The notes below the pieces were generated by a model. The model was given only the letters and a program-made list of their open reading frames with translations, did no database searches and was not told the DNA's origin. The translations under genes were made by a program, and so were the position numbers. 64,000 nucleotides of DNA from Pseudoalteromonas marina (GTDB lineage Bacteria > Pseudomonadota > Gammaproteobacteria > Enterobacterales > Alteromonadaceae), in NCBI RefSeq assembly GCF_000238335.3, contig NZ_AHCB03000005.1, positions 1,488,001 through 1,552,000 of the forward strand. Direction: 5' to 3'. The stretch's first letter is position 1; each line of letters begins with the position of its first letter. Of this stretch, positions 6,560-16,021 are shown one piece after another.

Positions 6560-8233
6560 ATGTGTTCAATCTTTGGGGTATTAGATATTAAATCTGATCC
6601 CGCTCAATTGCGAACTCAAGCAATTGAAATGTCAAAATTACTACGACACCGAGGCCCAGATTGGTCTGGTGTTTATGCGTCTGAAAAAGCAATTTTAGTT
6701 CACGAACGTCTTGCAATTGTTGGCGTATCTAGTGGTGCGCAACCTTTATACAACCCTGAAAAAACGCATATTTTAGCGGTAAACGGGGAAATATATAATC
6801 ACAAAGAGTTAGCTGCAAACTTAAACACTGATTTTACTTTTCAGACACAGTCTGACTGTGAAGTAATATTAGCGCTGTATAAACAAAAAGGTCCTGAGTT
6901 TTTAGATGACTTAAACGGTATTTTTGCATTTTGCTTATACGATGAAGAAAATGACGCCTACTTAATTGGTCGCGATCACATTGGTATTATACCGCTATAC
7001 ACTGGCCACGACGAGCACGGTAACTTTTATGTTGCATCTGAGCTAAAAGCACTTTCTCCAATTTGTAAACATATTGAAGAATTTCCTCCTGGTCATTACC
7101 TTTACAGTAAAGATGGTGAATTAAAGCCTTATTACAAACGTGATTGGCAAACGTTCGACGCAGTGAAAGATAACAGTGCAGAGTCATCAGATGTGAAAGA
7201 CGCACTAGAGGCAGCCGTTAAACGCCAACTTATGTGTGATGTACCTTACGGTGTATTACTATCTGGCGGATTAGACTCATCGGTTATTTCTGCTATTACA
7301 CAGCGTTTTGCAGCTAAACGTATTGAAGATAACGACGAAAGTGATGCTTGGTGGCCTAAGCTTCACTCGTTTTCAGTGGGTCTTGAAGGTTCACCCGATT
7401 TAGCGGCAGCTCAAAAGGTAGCCGACATGATTGGGACAGTGCACCACCCTATCATTTTTACTATTCAAGAAGGTATTGATGCGCTTCGTGAAGTTATTTA
7501 CCACATAGAAACTTATGATGTAACCACTATTCGTGCATCAACCCCTATGTATTTAATGGCTCGTCAAATTAAAGCCATGGGTATTAAAATGGTTCTTTCT
7601 GGTGAGGGTGCAGATGAATTATTTGGTGGTTACTTATACTTCCATAAAGCGCCAAATGCACAAGAGTTTCATGAAGAGTTAAACCGTAAAGTATCTAAAC
7701 TTCATATGTTTGACTGCCTGCGCGCTAATAAGTCAATGGCCGCATGGGGTGTTGAAGCCCGCGTACCATTCTTAGACAAAGAATTTGTTGATGTTGCTAT
7801 GCGCATCAATCCTGAAGCTAAAATGTGTAAAGAAGGCAAAATTGAAAAGCATATTTTACGTGAAGGCTTTGGTGGCTACCTACCTGATGAAGTTTTATGG
7901 CGCCAAAAAGAACAGTTTTCTGATGGTGTTGGCTACAGCTGGATAGATACATTAAAAGAGTATGTTGAAGAGCAAGTAAGCGATCAAGACCTCGCTAACG
8001 CTAAGTTTAAATACCCTATTAATACCCCTGATTCAAAAGAAGCTTATTACTACCGTGCTATATTTGAGTCGCACTTCCCAGGTGACGCCTCGGCTAAGTG
8101 TGTACCACACGGTAAGTCAGTCGCTTGCTCGACACCAGAAGCACTTGCTTGGGATGAATCATTCCAAAATAATGCGGACCCTTCTGGTCGTGCAGCGGGC
8201 GTACACAACGACGCTTACACAGGTAAAAAATAA
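6560..8233 (+). CDS. asnB: asparagine synthetase B, glutamine-hydrolysing
   Basis: A 557-residue protein. It begins MCSIFG, so Cys2 becomes the N-terminal nucleophile of the class II glutaminase domain (about 1-200) after Met removal; RHRGPDWSG and NGEIYNH follow as expected. The synthetase domain carries the PP-loop SGGLDSS at 235-241 and SGEGADELFGGY. It makes asparagine from aspartate, glutamine and ATP in the cytoplasm. GAGG about 8 bases before the ATG supports the start. The gene stands alone, with a leader of over 300 bases ahead and a strong hairpin behind. The opposing enzyme, asparaginase AnsA, is encoded elsewhere in the window. Confidence 0.97.
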   Translation: MCSIFGVLDIKSDPAQLRTQAIEMSKLLRHRGPDWSGVYASEKAILVHERLAIVGVSSGAQPLYNPEKTHILAVNGEIYNHKELAANLNTDFTFQTQSDCEVILALYKQKGPEFLDDLNGIFAFCLYDEENDAYLIGRDHIGIIPLYTGHDEHGNFYVASELKALSPICKHIEEFPPGHYLYSKDGELKPYYKRDWQTFDAVKDNSAESSDVKDALEAAVKRQLMCDVPYGVLLSGGLDSSVISAITQRFAAKRIEDNDESDAWWPKLHSFSVGLEGSPDLAAAQKVADMIGTVHHPIIFTIQEGIDALREVIYHIETYDVTTIRASTPMYLMARQIKAMGIKMVLSGEGADELFGGYLYFHKAPNAQEFHEELNRKVSKLHMFDCLRANKSMAAWGVEARVPFLDKEFVDVAMRINPEAKMCKEGKIEKHILREGFGGYLPDEVLWRQKEQFSDGVGYSWIDTLKEYVEEQVSDQDLANAKFKYPINTPDSKEAYYYRAIFESHFPGDASAKCVPHGKSVACSTPEALAWDESFQNNADPSGRAAGVHNDAYTGKK

Positions 8234-8242
8234 GCACTAACG

Positions 8243-8273
8243 TATACACTGCATAAGTTTTATGCAGTGTATA
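8243..8273. terminator. strong hairpin after asnB, possible terminator without T-run
   Basis: TATACACTGCATAA pairs over all 14 bases with its reverse complement around a 3-base loop, 9 bases after the asnB stop codon. No T-run follows on either strand, so it may protect the mRNA 3' end instead of ending transcription. Confidence 0.5.
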
Positions 8274-8609
8274 AACTTCCACCACCCCGTTAGGTTCATT
8301 TCCTTCTTCAACTTACTAGACTGCTTGGTCTATAAATAATTACTTTAATTATAGTTTAAGTTCTAAGCTTATAGTTTTTATCTACCTACTATTATTTTTT
8401 TAAATAGCTATTTTTATGGCTAACATTACCCTTAAAACACGCTATTTTAACTATTTGTTACTTTTATCGTTTATGTAGCTGCGTATCATCTGTAAGATAG
8501 AAAAATAAATAGTTAGTCTTCAAATTATTTTTTATTCTCAGTATATAGACTAATGTATTTAATGGGCGGCTGGATAACCAGTTATTTATAATTACAAAAG
8601 AGGTATTGC
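8274..8609. other. non-coding stretch ahead of the BCCT transporter gene
   Basis: AT-rich DNA with no open frame. It contains a small dyad (CTGG-ATAA-CCAG, 8570-8581) shortly before the transporter start and presumably its promoter, which I could not place with confidence. Confidence 0.5.
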
Positions 8610-10190
8610 ATGAAGGAAAATCATGACAAATATAGTATTGATAATACAGATTACACCGTAGGACAGGATAACGTCCAAAAGTGGGGGTTTGATATTCATA
8701 ACCCTGTTTTTGGGATTAGTGCGGGTCTTATTATTTTATTTTTAGTTGCCTTACTTGTCACCGAGCCACAAACAGCTAAAACTGCACTCGATACTATTAA
8801 ATTCGATATTATTAATAACTTTGATGCGCTATTTATGTGGGCTGCTAACTTTTTCGTCGTTTTCTGTTTAGCGCTTATTGTATCTCCATACGGAAATATA
8901 CGCTTGGGAGGAATTGAAGCTAAACCCTCTCATACTCGCCTTTCATGGCTTGCAATGTTATTTGCCGCTGGTATGGGTATTGGCCTTATGTTTTGGGGTG
9001 TAGCAGAACCCGTCGCTTATTATACTGGCTGGTACGAAACACCACTGAACGTTGCAGCAAACACACCAGAAGCTGCAAAATTAGCCATGGGCGCAACCAT
9101 GTTCCACTGGGGTCTTCATCCGTGGGCAATTTATGCAGTGGTTAGTTTATCTCTGGCTTTTTTTGCTTACAATAAGGGGCTCCCGCTTTCAATCCGTTCG
9201 ATTTTTTATCCGATTTTAGGTGATAAAGCGTGGGGATGGCCGGGACATATTATTGATATTTTAGCTGTTTTGGCTACCTTATTTGGATTAGCAACTTCGT
9301 TAGGTTTAGGTGCGCAGCAAGCCTCAGCGGGGATAAACCATGTATTTGGTTTAGAAGGCGGTATTGGCTCACAAATTTTAGTTATTGTAGGGGTTACTTT
9401 ATTAGCCGTTATATCCGTTGTTCGCGGTATTGATGGCGGTGTAAAGCTATTAAGTAATATAAACATGCTGATAGCGTTTGTATTACTGTTGTTTGTTTGC
9501 CTAGTTGGATTTGCTGTAGCTATGGGGAATGTTCCAAATACAGTAATGGGGTATGTAGAAAACATTATTCCTTTGAGTAACCCACACGGCCGTGAAGACG
9601 AAACATGGATGCACGGTTGGACTGTATTTTACTGGGCATGGTGGATTTCGTGGTCACCGTTTGTTGGTATGTTTATAGCCCGTGTTTCACGCGGACGCAC
9701 TATTCGTGAATTCTTAATCGCTGTATTACTTATTCCAACTTTAGTAACGGTATTGTGGATGTCTATCTACGGTGGTATTGCAATTGATCAAATTATCAAT
9801 GGTGTTGGCGCGCTTGGGCTTAATGGCTTAACTGAAGTCCCTTTAGCAATGTTTCACATGCTGGATGAACTGCCGCTTTCAAATATATTATCGTTTATTG
9901 CGATTGTTCTTGTACTTGTGTTTTTTATTACCTCGTCAGACTCTGGGTCGTTAGTAATCGATTCTATTACAGCCGGTGGTAAGATTGACGCTCCCGTTCC
10001 CCAGCGTATATTTTGGGCTACGGTTGAGGGCGCCATTGCTGCTGCGCTACTTTGGATTGGCGGAACACAAGCCATTGAAGCTTTACAAGCGGGTGCTGTG
10101 TCAACAGGTTTACCATTTACGTTTGTGCTTTTACTTATGTGTGTGAGCTTATTATTAGGTTTAAGAACTGAGCCTCGCCCAGTTAAGTAA
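8610..10190 (+). CDS. BCCT-family betaine/choline/carnitine-type transporter
   Basis: A 526-residue inner-membrane protein with about 12 hydrophobic segments. The sodium-coupled BCCT signature GMGIGLMFWGVAEP lies near residues 118-132, and the family motif WAWWISWSPFVGMFIARVSRG lies in the second half, where the betaine-binding tryptophans are. These transporters take up compatible solutes such as glycine betaine, often for osmoprotection in seawater. The GMGIG form suggests sodium symport, as in BetP, not the exchange seen in CaiT. The C-terminus is short and lacks the long regulatory tail of BetP. Substrate cannot be told from sequence alone. An AGAGG ribosome site precedes the ATG. Confidence 0.93.
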   Translation: MKENHDKYSIDNTDYTVGQDNVQKWGFDIHNPVFGISAGLIILFLVALLVTEPQTAKTALDTIKFDIINNFDALFMWAANFFVVFCLALIVSPYGNIRLGGIEAKPSHTRLSWLAMLFAAGMGIGLMFWGVAEPVAYYTGWYETPLNVAANTPEAAKLAMGATMFHWGLHPWAIYAVVSLSLAFFAYNKGLPLSIRSIFYPILGDKAWGWPGHIIDILAVLATLFGLATSLGLGAQQASAGINHVFGLEGGIGSQILVIVGVTLLAVISVVRGIDGGVKLLSNINMLIAFVLLLFVCLVGFAVAMGNVPNTVMGYVENIIPLSNPHGREDETWMHGWTVFYWAWWISWSPFVGMFIARVSRGRTIREFLIAVLLIPTLVTVLWMSIYGGIAIDQIINGVGALGLNGLTEVPLAMFHMLDELPLSNILSFIAIVLVLVFFITSSDSGSLVIDSITAGGKIDAPVPQRIFWATVEGAIAAALLWIGGTQAIEALQAGAVSTGLPFTFVLLLMCVSLLLGLRTEPRPVK

Positions 10191-10205
10191 TAAATTAACA
10201 ACAAT

Positions 10206-10236
10206 AAAAAACGCCGCATTTTTGCGGCGTTTTTAT
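10206..10236. terminator. bidirectional terminator between the BCCT and exonuclease genes
   Basis: ACGCCGCA and TGCGGCGT pair around TTTT with A and T runs on the two sides. It lies between two convergent genes and serves both. Confidence 0.9.
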
Positions 10237-10246
10237 TTATATATGT

Positions 10247-10951
10247 TCAGCTCCATATAGTGCACAACGGTGTTTCTTCTGTGTAATGATGGCGCAATTG
10301 AGCTTGTAAAAGCTCAGCGGTTGCAAGCGCATCGGTTAACGCATGATGCCCTTCATAAGCAGGTAGAGAATAACGTTTACGACAGTCATTTAGCCTTAGC
10401 GATCCCAGTTTAGTGTTAAATAGCAGCCCTATTAAGCCTTGTTTTGCTTTGAGGGCTCTTCGCTCAAGTTCCATGGTATCTACAACCATAAACTCAATAT
10501 GCTCTTTTAATCGCAATAATAAGGCACTATTAAAAAAGCCACGTTCTATTGCCGCATAGTGAACAACAATCACCTTAGAACGCAAAGCATCAAGTAAAGG
10601 GGCTATAATGTTGTCAAAGTCAGGCGCGTTATCAACATCGTTATGAGTAATACCGTGGATCACAATAGATGATTCACTTAGGTTTCGTCTTGGCTGAACC
10701 ACCCAATGTTTACTCTGTTTACAGTATATTCGCGCTAATGTGAATGGCACTAACCCCACACTCACAATATCATCTGTTTTACTATTAAGCCCAGTTGTTT
10801 CAAAATCTAATGCAACAAAAGGAATGTCTTTTACAGAAGCGCTAGCATCACTAAATGTAGATAAATAAAACTCTTTTAGTAAGTTGTTTTGCGCATCATC
10901 GGCAAGCTGAGCATAACGTGTATTCCAGTTTTTAACTTCTTTGAAAAACAT
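10247..10951 (-). CDS. 3'-5' exonuclease, DnaQ/PolC-like DEDDh family
   Basis: A 234-residue protein with an exonuclease domain from about 45 to 225. Motif I is FVALDFETTGLN, motif II includes VIHGITHNDV and VHYAAIERGFF, and motif III is HHALTDALATAELL with the His and Asp of the DEDDh type. It would degrade single-stranded DNA or RNA ends from the 3' side in the cytoplasm. It is not the replicative epsilon subunit, being preceded by a different N-terminal stretch. It starts 3 bases after the DUF294 signalling gene, so the two are co-transcribed; this pairing recurs in gammaproteobacteria, often near acetate genes. The biological substrate is unknown. Confidence 0.88.
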   Translation of the reverse strand: MFFKEVKNWNTRYAQLADDAQNNLLKEFYLSTFSDASASVKDIPFVALDFETTGLNSKTDDIVSVGLVPFTLARIYCKQSKHWVVQPRRNLSESSIVIHGITHNDVDNAPDFDNIIAPLLDALRSKVIVVHYAAIERGFFNSALLLRLKEHIEFMVVDTMELERRALKAKQGLIGLLFNTKLGSLRLNDCRKRYSLPAYEGHHALTDALATAELLQAQLRHHYTEETPLCTIWS

Positions 10952-10954
10952 AGA

Positions 10955-12850
10955 TTATTTCACACCCGAGTGTGCGGTATAACAAAATTTAAGGTAATTT
11001 TGCGCCTTATCTAGAATAGCAAAAGCATCTTTTAAATGACGCTGTTCAAATGGAGAAAGTAGATGCGGATCAAGATTATTGTCGGGTACTTCACCCTGCT
11101 CAATTTGCCATGCCTGATGACGTATACGGGTCATCGAAATGTACTCTAACGCATCACGTAAGTCTTGCGCTTTGCCTGCAGGCAAAACATTGGCTTCTAT
11201 AATATCTTCTAGGCGATCAAATGAATTTTGCTTACGAGATCCAATGGCAAGTGCATGGACGCGAACAACATCACTTAATGGCGCTGTGCCACGTCGTTTT
11301 AAATTCATAGATTTTTGATGCTGCCCATTGTGTTCTAGAACAAACCCTTTAAAAAAACCAAGTGGAGGTGTTCTATTACGAGCATTTGCTGCCATATTTG
11401 CTAGAAACAGTCTGTTATTTGCACTGTGTTTAGCAATATATGTTTTTAACTCATTAGCCCATTTTGTTTTACCCCACACACCGTCTAAATCAAAAAATAT
11501 AGAACTGTTAAGTAAAGCCTGTGGTTTGGGTTCAGCAATCCATTGGGCAAATTGCTCAAACCATTGGTCCTGTGTTTTTCGCCACTTCTTGAATGACGCC
11601 ATAATTTCACCGTCGCAATAGCTATAGCCACATTGAGCTAATCCATCACAAACAAAGTCACTCAAATTTTGAAAATAAGCATTATGTTTTTCGTCGTCAT
11701 AGCTATTATCTAATATAAGTGCATTGTCTTGATCGGTAACAATAAGCTGCTCATCTCTAGCCATTGAGCCTAATGCAATAAAGCAGTAGGGTACTGGCGG
11801 CGGGCCGAATTTTTCTTCTGCGAGTATTAGCAACCGTTGTTTAAATGTACGACCAATGACAGCCATTGCAGTACCAACCATATGAGAGTTTGCGTCTTCA
11901 TTTACCATGCGCACAAATACACGGGGAAGCTGATTTGCGTAGTGAGCTAAGTCTTCAACAGACTGCTGAGCCAATATACCACGCACCAACAATAAGCTAC
12001 TTTGCGATTCATAACGTAGAATATCTGACAGTGATATAACACCTATTGGACGTTTTTTTTGTACCACAGGAAGATGATGTAAATTATCTCTGAGCATGGC
12101 TAGCACGGCTTCAAAAATATAGTCATTTTGATCAAGTAGCACTAGGTTAGTTGACATAATAACGTGTGCGGGCGTGTTGTACTCAAGCCCCTGCGCAACA
12201 ACTTTAGTACGTAAATCTTTATCAGTTATTATACCAACGACTTGCCCGTCATCTTCTTGAGGGTCGTTATTAATAGGCTTATTAACGTCGGTCACTAGCA
12301 CTGACGAAACCGACTCATCGGTCATGAGCTGTGCAATATTTTTTACTGTTTCAGTTGCATCGACTGTAACAACGTCTCGGTGAAGTAACGATTTTACCTT
12401 TGCAGTCGTTAAATCGTTGCTATCGGCTTGCTCAACAATTGCTTGATGCAAACGCACATTACCATCGGTTTCAAAATAATCTGCAAAGACTTCAAATTCA
12501 TTACAATACTGCAAAAATATGTCAACGTTTATACAATACACTAACGTGTCTTCAAGCGCTGTAGCCGGAAAACGTACTTTGCGATTCATCAACAAGCCCA
12601 TTTGCCCAAATATTCCCGCAGTGGCCAAACGGTTATAGAGCTCGCCATCACGGCGATACATTTCAACAGCGCCACTTCTTATGATGTACAAATCGGCTAT
12701 GTCTTGGCCGTATTGTAAAATATCGGTATTAGCCCTGAAGTAACTGACTTCGACTTGTTTAGCAAGTTCATCTAATGCTTTTTGAGGAAGATCATCAAAA
12801 GGAGGGTGTTGTGATAAAAATTGCGCTATTTCAATTTGTTCGCTTTGCAT
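10955..12850 (-). CDS. cyclic nucleotide-binding/CBS/DUF294 nucleotidyltransferase-like signalling protein
   Basis: A 631-residue cytoplasmic protein. Domains in order are a cNMP-binding domain (about 10-135), two CBS motifs (about 145-290; DVVTVDATETVKNIAQLM and HHLPVVQKKRPIGVISLSDIL), a DUF294 nucleotidyltransferase-like domain with GSMARDEQLIVTDQDNALI near 365, and a DUF294 C-terminal domain to the end. The G-S-x8-T-D-x-D layout resembles PII-uridylyltransferase active sites, but no target is known. It is the first gene of a pair with the exonuclease. In related bacteria such pairs lie beside acs and actP; here the neighbours are a BCCT transporter and an efflux pump. Confidence 0.88.
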   Translation of the reverse strand: MQSEQIEIAQFLSQHPPFDDLPQKALDELAKQVEVSYFRANTDILQYGQDIADLYIIRSGAVEMYRRDGELYNRLATAGIFGQMGLLMNRKVRFPATALEDTLVYCINVDIFLQYCNEFEVFADYFETDGNVRLHQAIVEQADSNDLTTAKVKSLLHRDVVTVDATETVKNIAQLMTDESVSSVLVTDVNKPINNDPQEDDGQVVGIITDKDLRTKVVAQGLEYNTPAHVIMSTNLVLLDQNDYIFEAVLAMLRDNLHHLPVVQKKRPIGVISLSDILRYESQSSLLLVRGILAQQSVEDLAHYANQLPRVFVRMVNEDANSHMVGTAMAVIGRTFKQRLLILAEEKFGPPPVPYCFIALGSMARDEQLIVTDQDNALILDNSYDDEKHNAYFQNLSDFVCDGLAQCGYSYCDGEIMASFKKWRKTQDQWFEQFAQWIAEPKPQALLNSSIFFDLDGVWGKTKWANELKTYIAKHSANNRLFLANMAANARNRTPPLGFFKGFVLEHNGQHQKSMNLKRRGTAPLSDVVRVHALAIGSRKQNSFDRLEDIIEANVLPAGKAQDLRDALEYISMTRIRHQAWQIEQGEVPDNNLDPHLLSPFEQRHLKDAFAILDKAQNYLKFCYTAHSGVK

Positions 12851-12886
12851 TATAGATCCCTACTGATTTCCAATAATGCAATTGTG

Positions 12887-12929
12887 GGCCTAATTAACCG
12901 TTTTTTAAAGAAAAAAGATTAATTAGGCC
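12887..12929 (-). promoter_or_regulatory. nested hairpin between the RND pump and DUF294 genes
   Basis: GGCCTAATTAA (12887-12897) pairs with TTAATTAGGCC (12919-12929), and inside it six T pair with six A around AAAG. It lies 9 bases after the pump's stop codon and 36 before the next start. No T-run follows the outer stem on the minus strand, so it may be a processing or attenuation site. Confidence 0.5.
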
Positions 12930-12938
12930 ACTAAAGGT

Positions 12939-15900
12939 TTATTCTGTTTGTTCAAGCTCTTGGGCCAGCTGTTTAGTTTCATCCCCTCTTGGCTTAGTGA
13001 AACGTGCAAGTCCTAAATAGATGACTGGTGTTAAGTATAAAGTAAATAAAACAGCAAGTGAAAGACCACCAAATACAACCCAACCTATTGCATTACGTGC
13101 TTCAGCACCCGCCCCGCTTGATAAAATTAATGGCAGTGCACCAAGTAACGTAGAAACGAGTGTCATGGTGATTGGACGTAATCTTACCAGCGCAGCCTCT
13201 TCAACAGCCTCACGAACTGATAAGCCTTGGTCTCGAAGTTGATCTGCAAATTCGACTAATAAAATGGCATTTTTCGCAATTAGACCAATGAGCATCACTA
13301 GACCAATTTGCGAATAAATATTAAGAGACGTATTTGTTAAATAAAGCGCTAAAATAGCAGAGGTAATACCAAATGGAACTGTTAGCATTACCACTATCGC
13401 ACTGTTTACACTTTCAAATTGAGCTGCTAATACCAGTAATACAATTAGAAAAGCCAACACGTAAGTTAAAAGTACTTCGTTTGCTGTTTCTTCAAAGGTC
13501 AGCGCTTCACCTTTAAACGCAAGGGTAATACCTTGAGGCAACGATTGCTGAGACAAATTGCGAATTTGATCGACTATATCGGCAATCGTCATACCATCCG
13601 GTAGTTCCATATCTAATTCAATAGCACGACGCTGTGCATGACGCTCAAGCTCAGCGGCTACTCCTTCTTCACTAATATTAGCTAAGCTACTAATAGGCAC
13701 TAACCTCCCTTGCGAACTTGCCACATAGAGGTTTGCTAAATCACTTGGGTCTTGAATAACTTGGTTTTGTACTTGCAGCATGATGGGTATTGATTGGTCG
13801 CCAATGTTGAGATCAGCAACATCATCCCCATTGATGGCAGCACGGAGTGTAATTGAGATATCACTTAGCGATACACCCAACTCTTCGGCTCTTCGCCTAT
13901 CAATATTTACACGTAATTGTGGCTGTGATGGCTGATAAGAGACTCTTACTGGCGCAGTACCCGGGATTGCGTTTTCAATTTGCTTTGCAAAATCTTGTGC
14001 AGCAACAAAAATTTGTTGGTAATCTTGGCCTAATAAAGCGATTTCTATACCGCCACCTTGACCTCTAAGATTTAAACTATTAGAACCGGATGCACGACCA
14101 GCTGCTCCTGGGATTTCACCTAATGGTCCGCGAATTTTATTAATGATTTCTTGCTGGCTAAATTGACGGTCGTCCCAATGCTTTAGTGGTACTGTAATAA
14201 AAACAATATTTGGATCCCATTGCCCAACAACTGTATAAATAGATTCTATTTCACCACTTTCTACAAAAGGTAACAAAATATCTTCCATTTGCATTGCTTG
14301 CCTGTCCATAAAATTCAACCCAACACCGTCTGGGCCTCTGGCAAATATACGAATTTTCCCCCTGTCCTCTGTAGGTAATAGTTCGTTATCGAGGTTTAAA
14401 TACAATGCGCCAGAACCAAAGGCTATTAATATACAAGCTATGAGCACAAGCCAAGCGCGGTTCAGAACGCTTTTAATAGTTATGCTATAAAGGCTTACTA
14501 ACTTATTACCTACTTTGGCAAATGGGTGGGTGCTATGTTTTTTAAGTTTTAATTTTGAAGTCAATGCAGGGACAAGTGATAACGCAACAAAACTTGAAAT
14601 AATGACTGCACCTGCAAGCACCCCGCCAAACTCTCTAAATAATCGTCCTGCCGTAGAGGGTAAAAATGCAATAGGGATAAAAACCGCAGCCAATACGGCA
14701 GTCGTTGCAACTACTGCAAAAAATACTTCTCGAGTTCCTATTACTGCTGATGCTCGCCGACCAAGCCCTAGCCCTCTTTGACGTTGTATGTTTTCACTTA
14801 CAACAATTGCATCATCAACTATTAAACCTGTGGCTAAAACCAGTGCTAATAAAGTGAGTATATTAATAGAAAAACCAAGGGCCCAAATAAGTGCAAGAGA
14901 TCCTATAAGCGCAACAGGTATGGCAAACGCAGGCACAAGTGTTGCGCGCCACGAACCTATAAACACCCATAACGTTATTACCACTAACAAAACTGTAAGC
15001 ACTAAGGAGTTTATTACTTCATCAACAGAGCTTCTTATAAATTGAGCATCGTCTGATGTCAGCGTAAATTCGAGTTCAGGGAATCGTTCACGCATGTTGT
15101 CAAGTAACTGTAAAACTTCATCCGATATTTCAATTGTATTTGATTGCGCTTGACGAATAACCTCCATACCGATTACGGGTTTGCCATCTAAACGAACCAT
15201 AGAGCGAGGATCTGCAGGGCCAAAATAGACTGATGCAATATCACCTACTCGCGTATCACCGCTAACAATAATATCTGCTACTTCATTGGGTGTAATAGAA
15301 GTAGCATCGGCTCTGACTATAACTTGTTGGTCACTTGATTTAAGGCTTCCTGCTGGTACATCAAATGGTGCTTCTCGTAAAACATCTGCCACATCAGGAA
15401 TGGTAAGGTTAAAACTACTTAACTTTAATGGATCTAAGCGAACTCGCAAAACACGTTTTCGATCCCCGTTTAACCTGACATCGGCAACACCCGGTATGGT
15501 TAAAAACTGGGGAGCTAAATCGGTTTCAACGCGTTCAGTAAGGGCTTCAAGTGCTAGACTATTACTTGATACAGTGAGCGAAACAACAGCTTCTGCATCA
15601 TTATCGGCCTTGATAATTGCAACACGTTCAACTTCCTCTGGTAATTCTCGTTGTACACGAGCAACAGACTCACGGGTTTCGTTAGCTGCATTATCTAAGT
15701 CTACGCCAGGGCGAAACTCAACAACAATACGTGCATTGCCTTCTTCACTTTGTGCGCGAATTGATTTAACACCACTTACACGGGCTATTGCCCCTTCTAG
15801 TTTACTGGTTACTTCTGTGTCGACCGTTTCTGGAGACCCGCCAGGAAATGAAGCCGAAACAGTTATACGTGGCCTATCAACATCTGGTAATTCTCTGACT

Positions 15901-16019
15901 TCAATTCCTGCAATTGCAGCTAAACCAGCAATTATTATTAGTAGATTCAAAACAACAATGAGCACTGGGCGGCGAATTGCCATTGAGGGTAGGTCTTGCA
16001 TCATAGGGGAATTTTTCAT
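12939..16019 (-). CDS. RND efflux pump inner-membrane transporter (HAE1/AcrB-like)
   Basis: A 1026-residue protein with the 12-helix RND plan: TM1 at about 15-35, a large periplasmic loop, TM2-6 at about 335-495, a second loop, and TM8-12 at about 850-1000. VLATGLIVDDAIVVSEN in TM4 carries the paired aspartates of the proton relay. It would expel hydrophobic compounds by proton antiport as a trimer with an adaptor and an outer-membrane channel. The start, MKNSPMMQDLPSMAIRRPVLIVVLNLL, is typical of the group. The adaptor gene ends 2 bases upstream. No channel gene is present, so it presumably uses a TolC-like protein from elsewhere. Substrates cannot be inferred. Confidence 0.95.
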   Translation of the reverse strand: MKNSPMMQDLPSMAIRRPVLIVVLNLLIIIAGLAAIAGIEVRELPDVDRPRITVSASFPGGSPETVDTEVTSKLEGAIARVSGVKSIRAQSEEGNARIVVEFRPGVDLDNAANETRESVARVQRELPEEVERVAIIKADNDAEAVVSLTVSSNSLALEALTERVETDLAPQFLTIPGVADVRLNGDRKRVLRVRLDPLKLSSFNLTIPDVADVLREAPFDVPAGSLKSSDQQVIVRADATSITPNEVADIIVSGDTRVGDIASVYFGPADPRSMVRLDGKPVIGMEVIRQAQSNTIEISDEVLQLLDNMRERFPELEFTLTSDDAQFIRSSVDEVINSLVLTVLLVVITLWVFIGSWRATLVPAFAIPVALIGSLALIWALGFSINILTLLALVLATGLIVDDAIVVSENIQRQRGLGLGRRASAVIGTREVFFAVVATTAVLAAVFIPIAFLPSTAGRLFREFGGVLAGAVIISSFVALSLVPALTSKLKLKKHSTHPFAKVGNKLVSLYSITIKSVLNRAWLVLIACILIAFGSGALYLNLDNELLPTEDRGKIRIFARGPDGVGLNFMDRQAMQMEDILLPFVESGEIESIYTVVGQWDPNIVFITVPLKHWDDRQFSQQEIINKIRGPLGEIPGAAGRASGSNSLNLRGQGGGIEIALLGQDYQQIFVAAQDFAKQIENAIPGTAPVRVSYQPSQPQLRVNIDRRRAEELGVSLSDISITLRAAINGDDVADLNIGDQSIPIMLQVQNQVIQDPSDLANLYVASSQGRLVPISSLANISEEGVAAELERHAQRRAIELDMELPDGMTIADIVDQIRNLSQQSLPQGITLAFKGEALTFEETANEVLLTYVLAFLIVLLVLAAQFESVNSAIVVMLTVPFGITSAILALYLTNTSLNIYSQIGLVMLIGLIAKNAILLVEFADQLRDQGLSVREAVEEAALVRLRPITMTLVSTLLGALPLILSSGAGAEARNAIGWVVFGGLSLAVLFTLYLTPVIYLGLARFTKPRGDETKQLAQELEQTE

Positions 16020-16021
16020 TG

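Noticed and set aside
9206..10219. Open frames opposite the BCCT gene
   Set aside because: They are antisense shadows with no recognisable domain or ribosome site.
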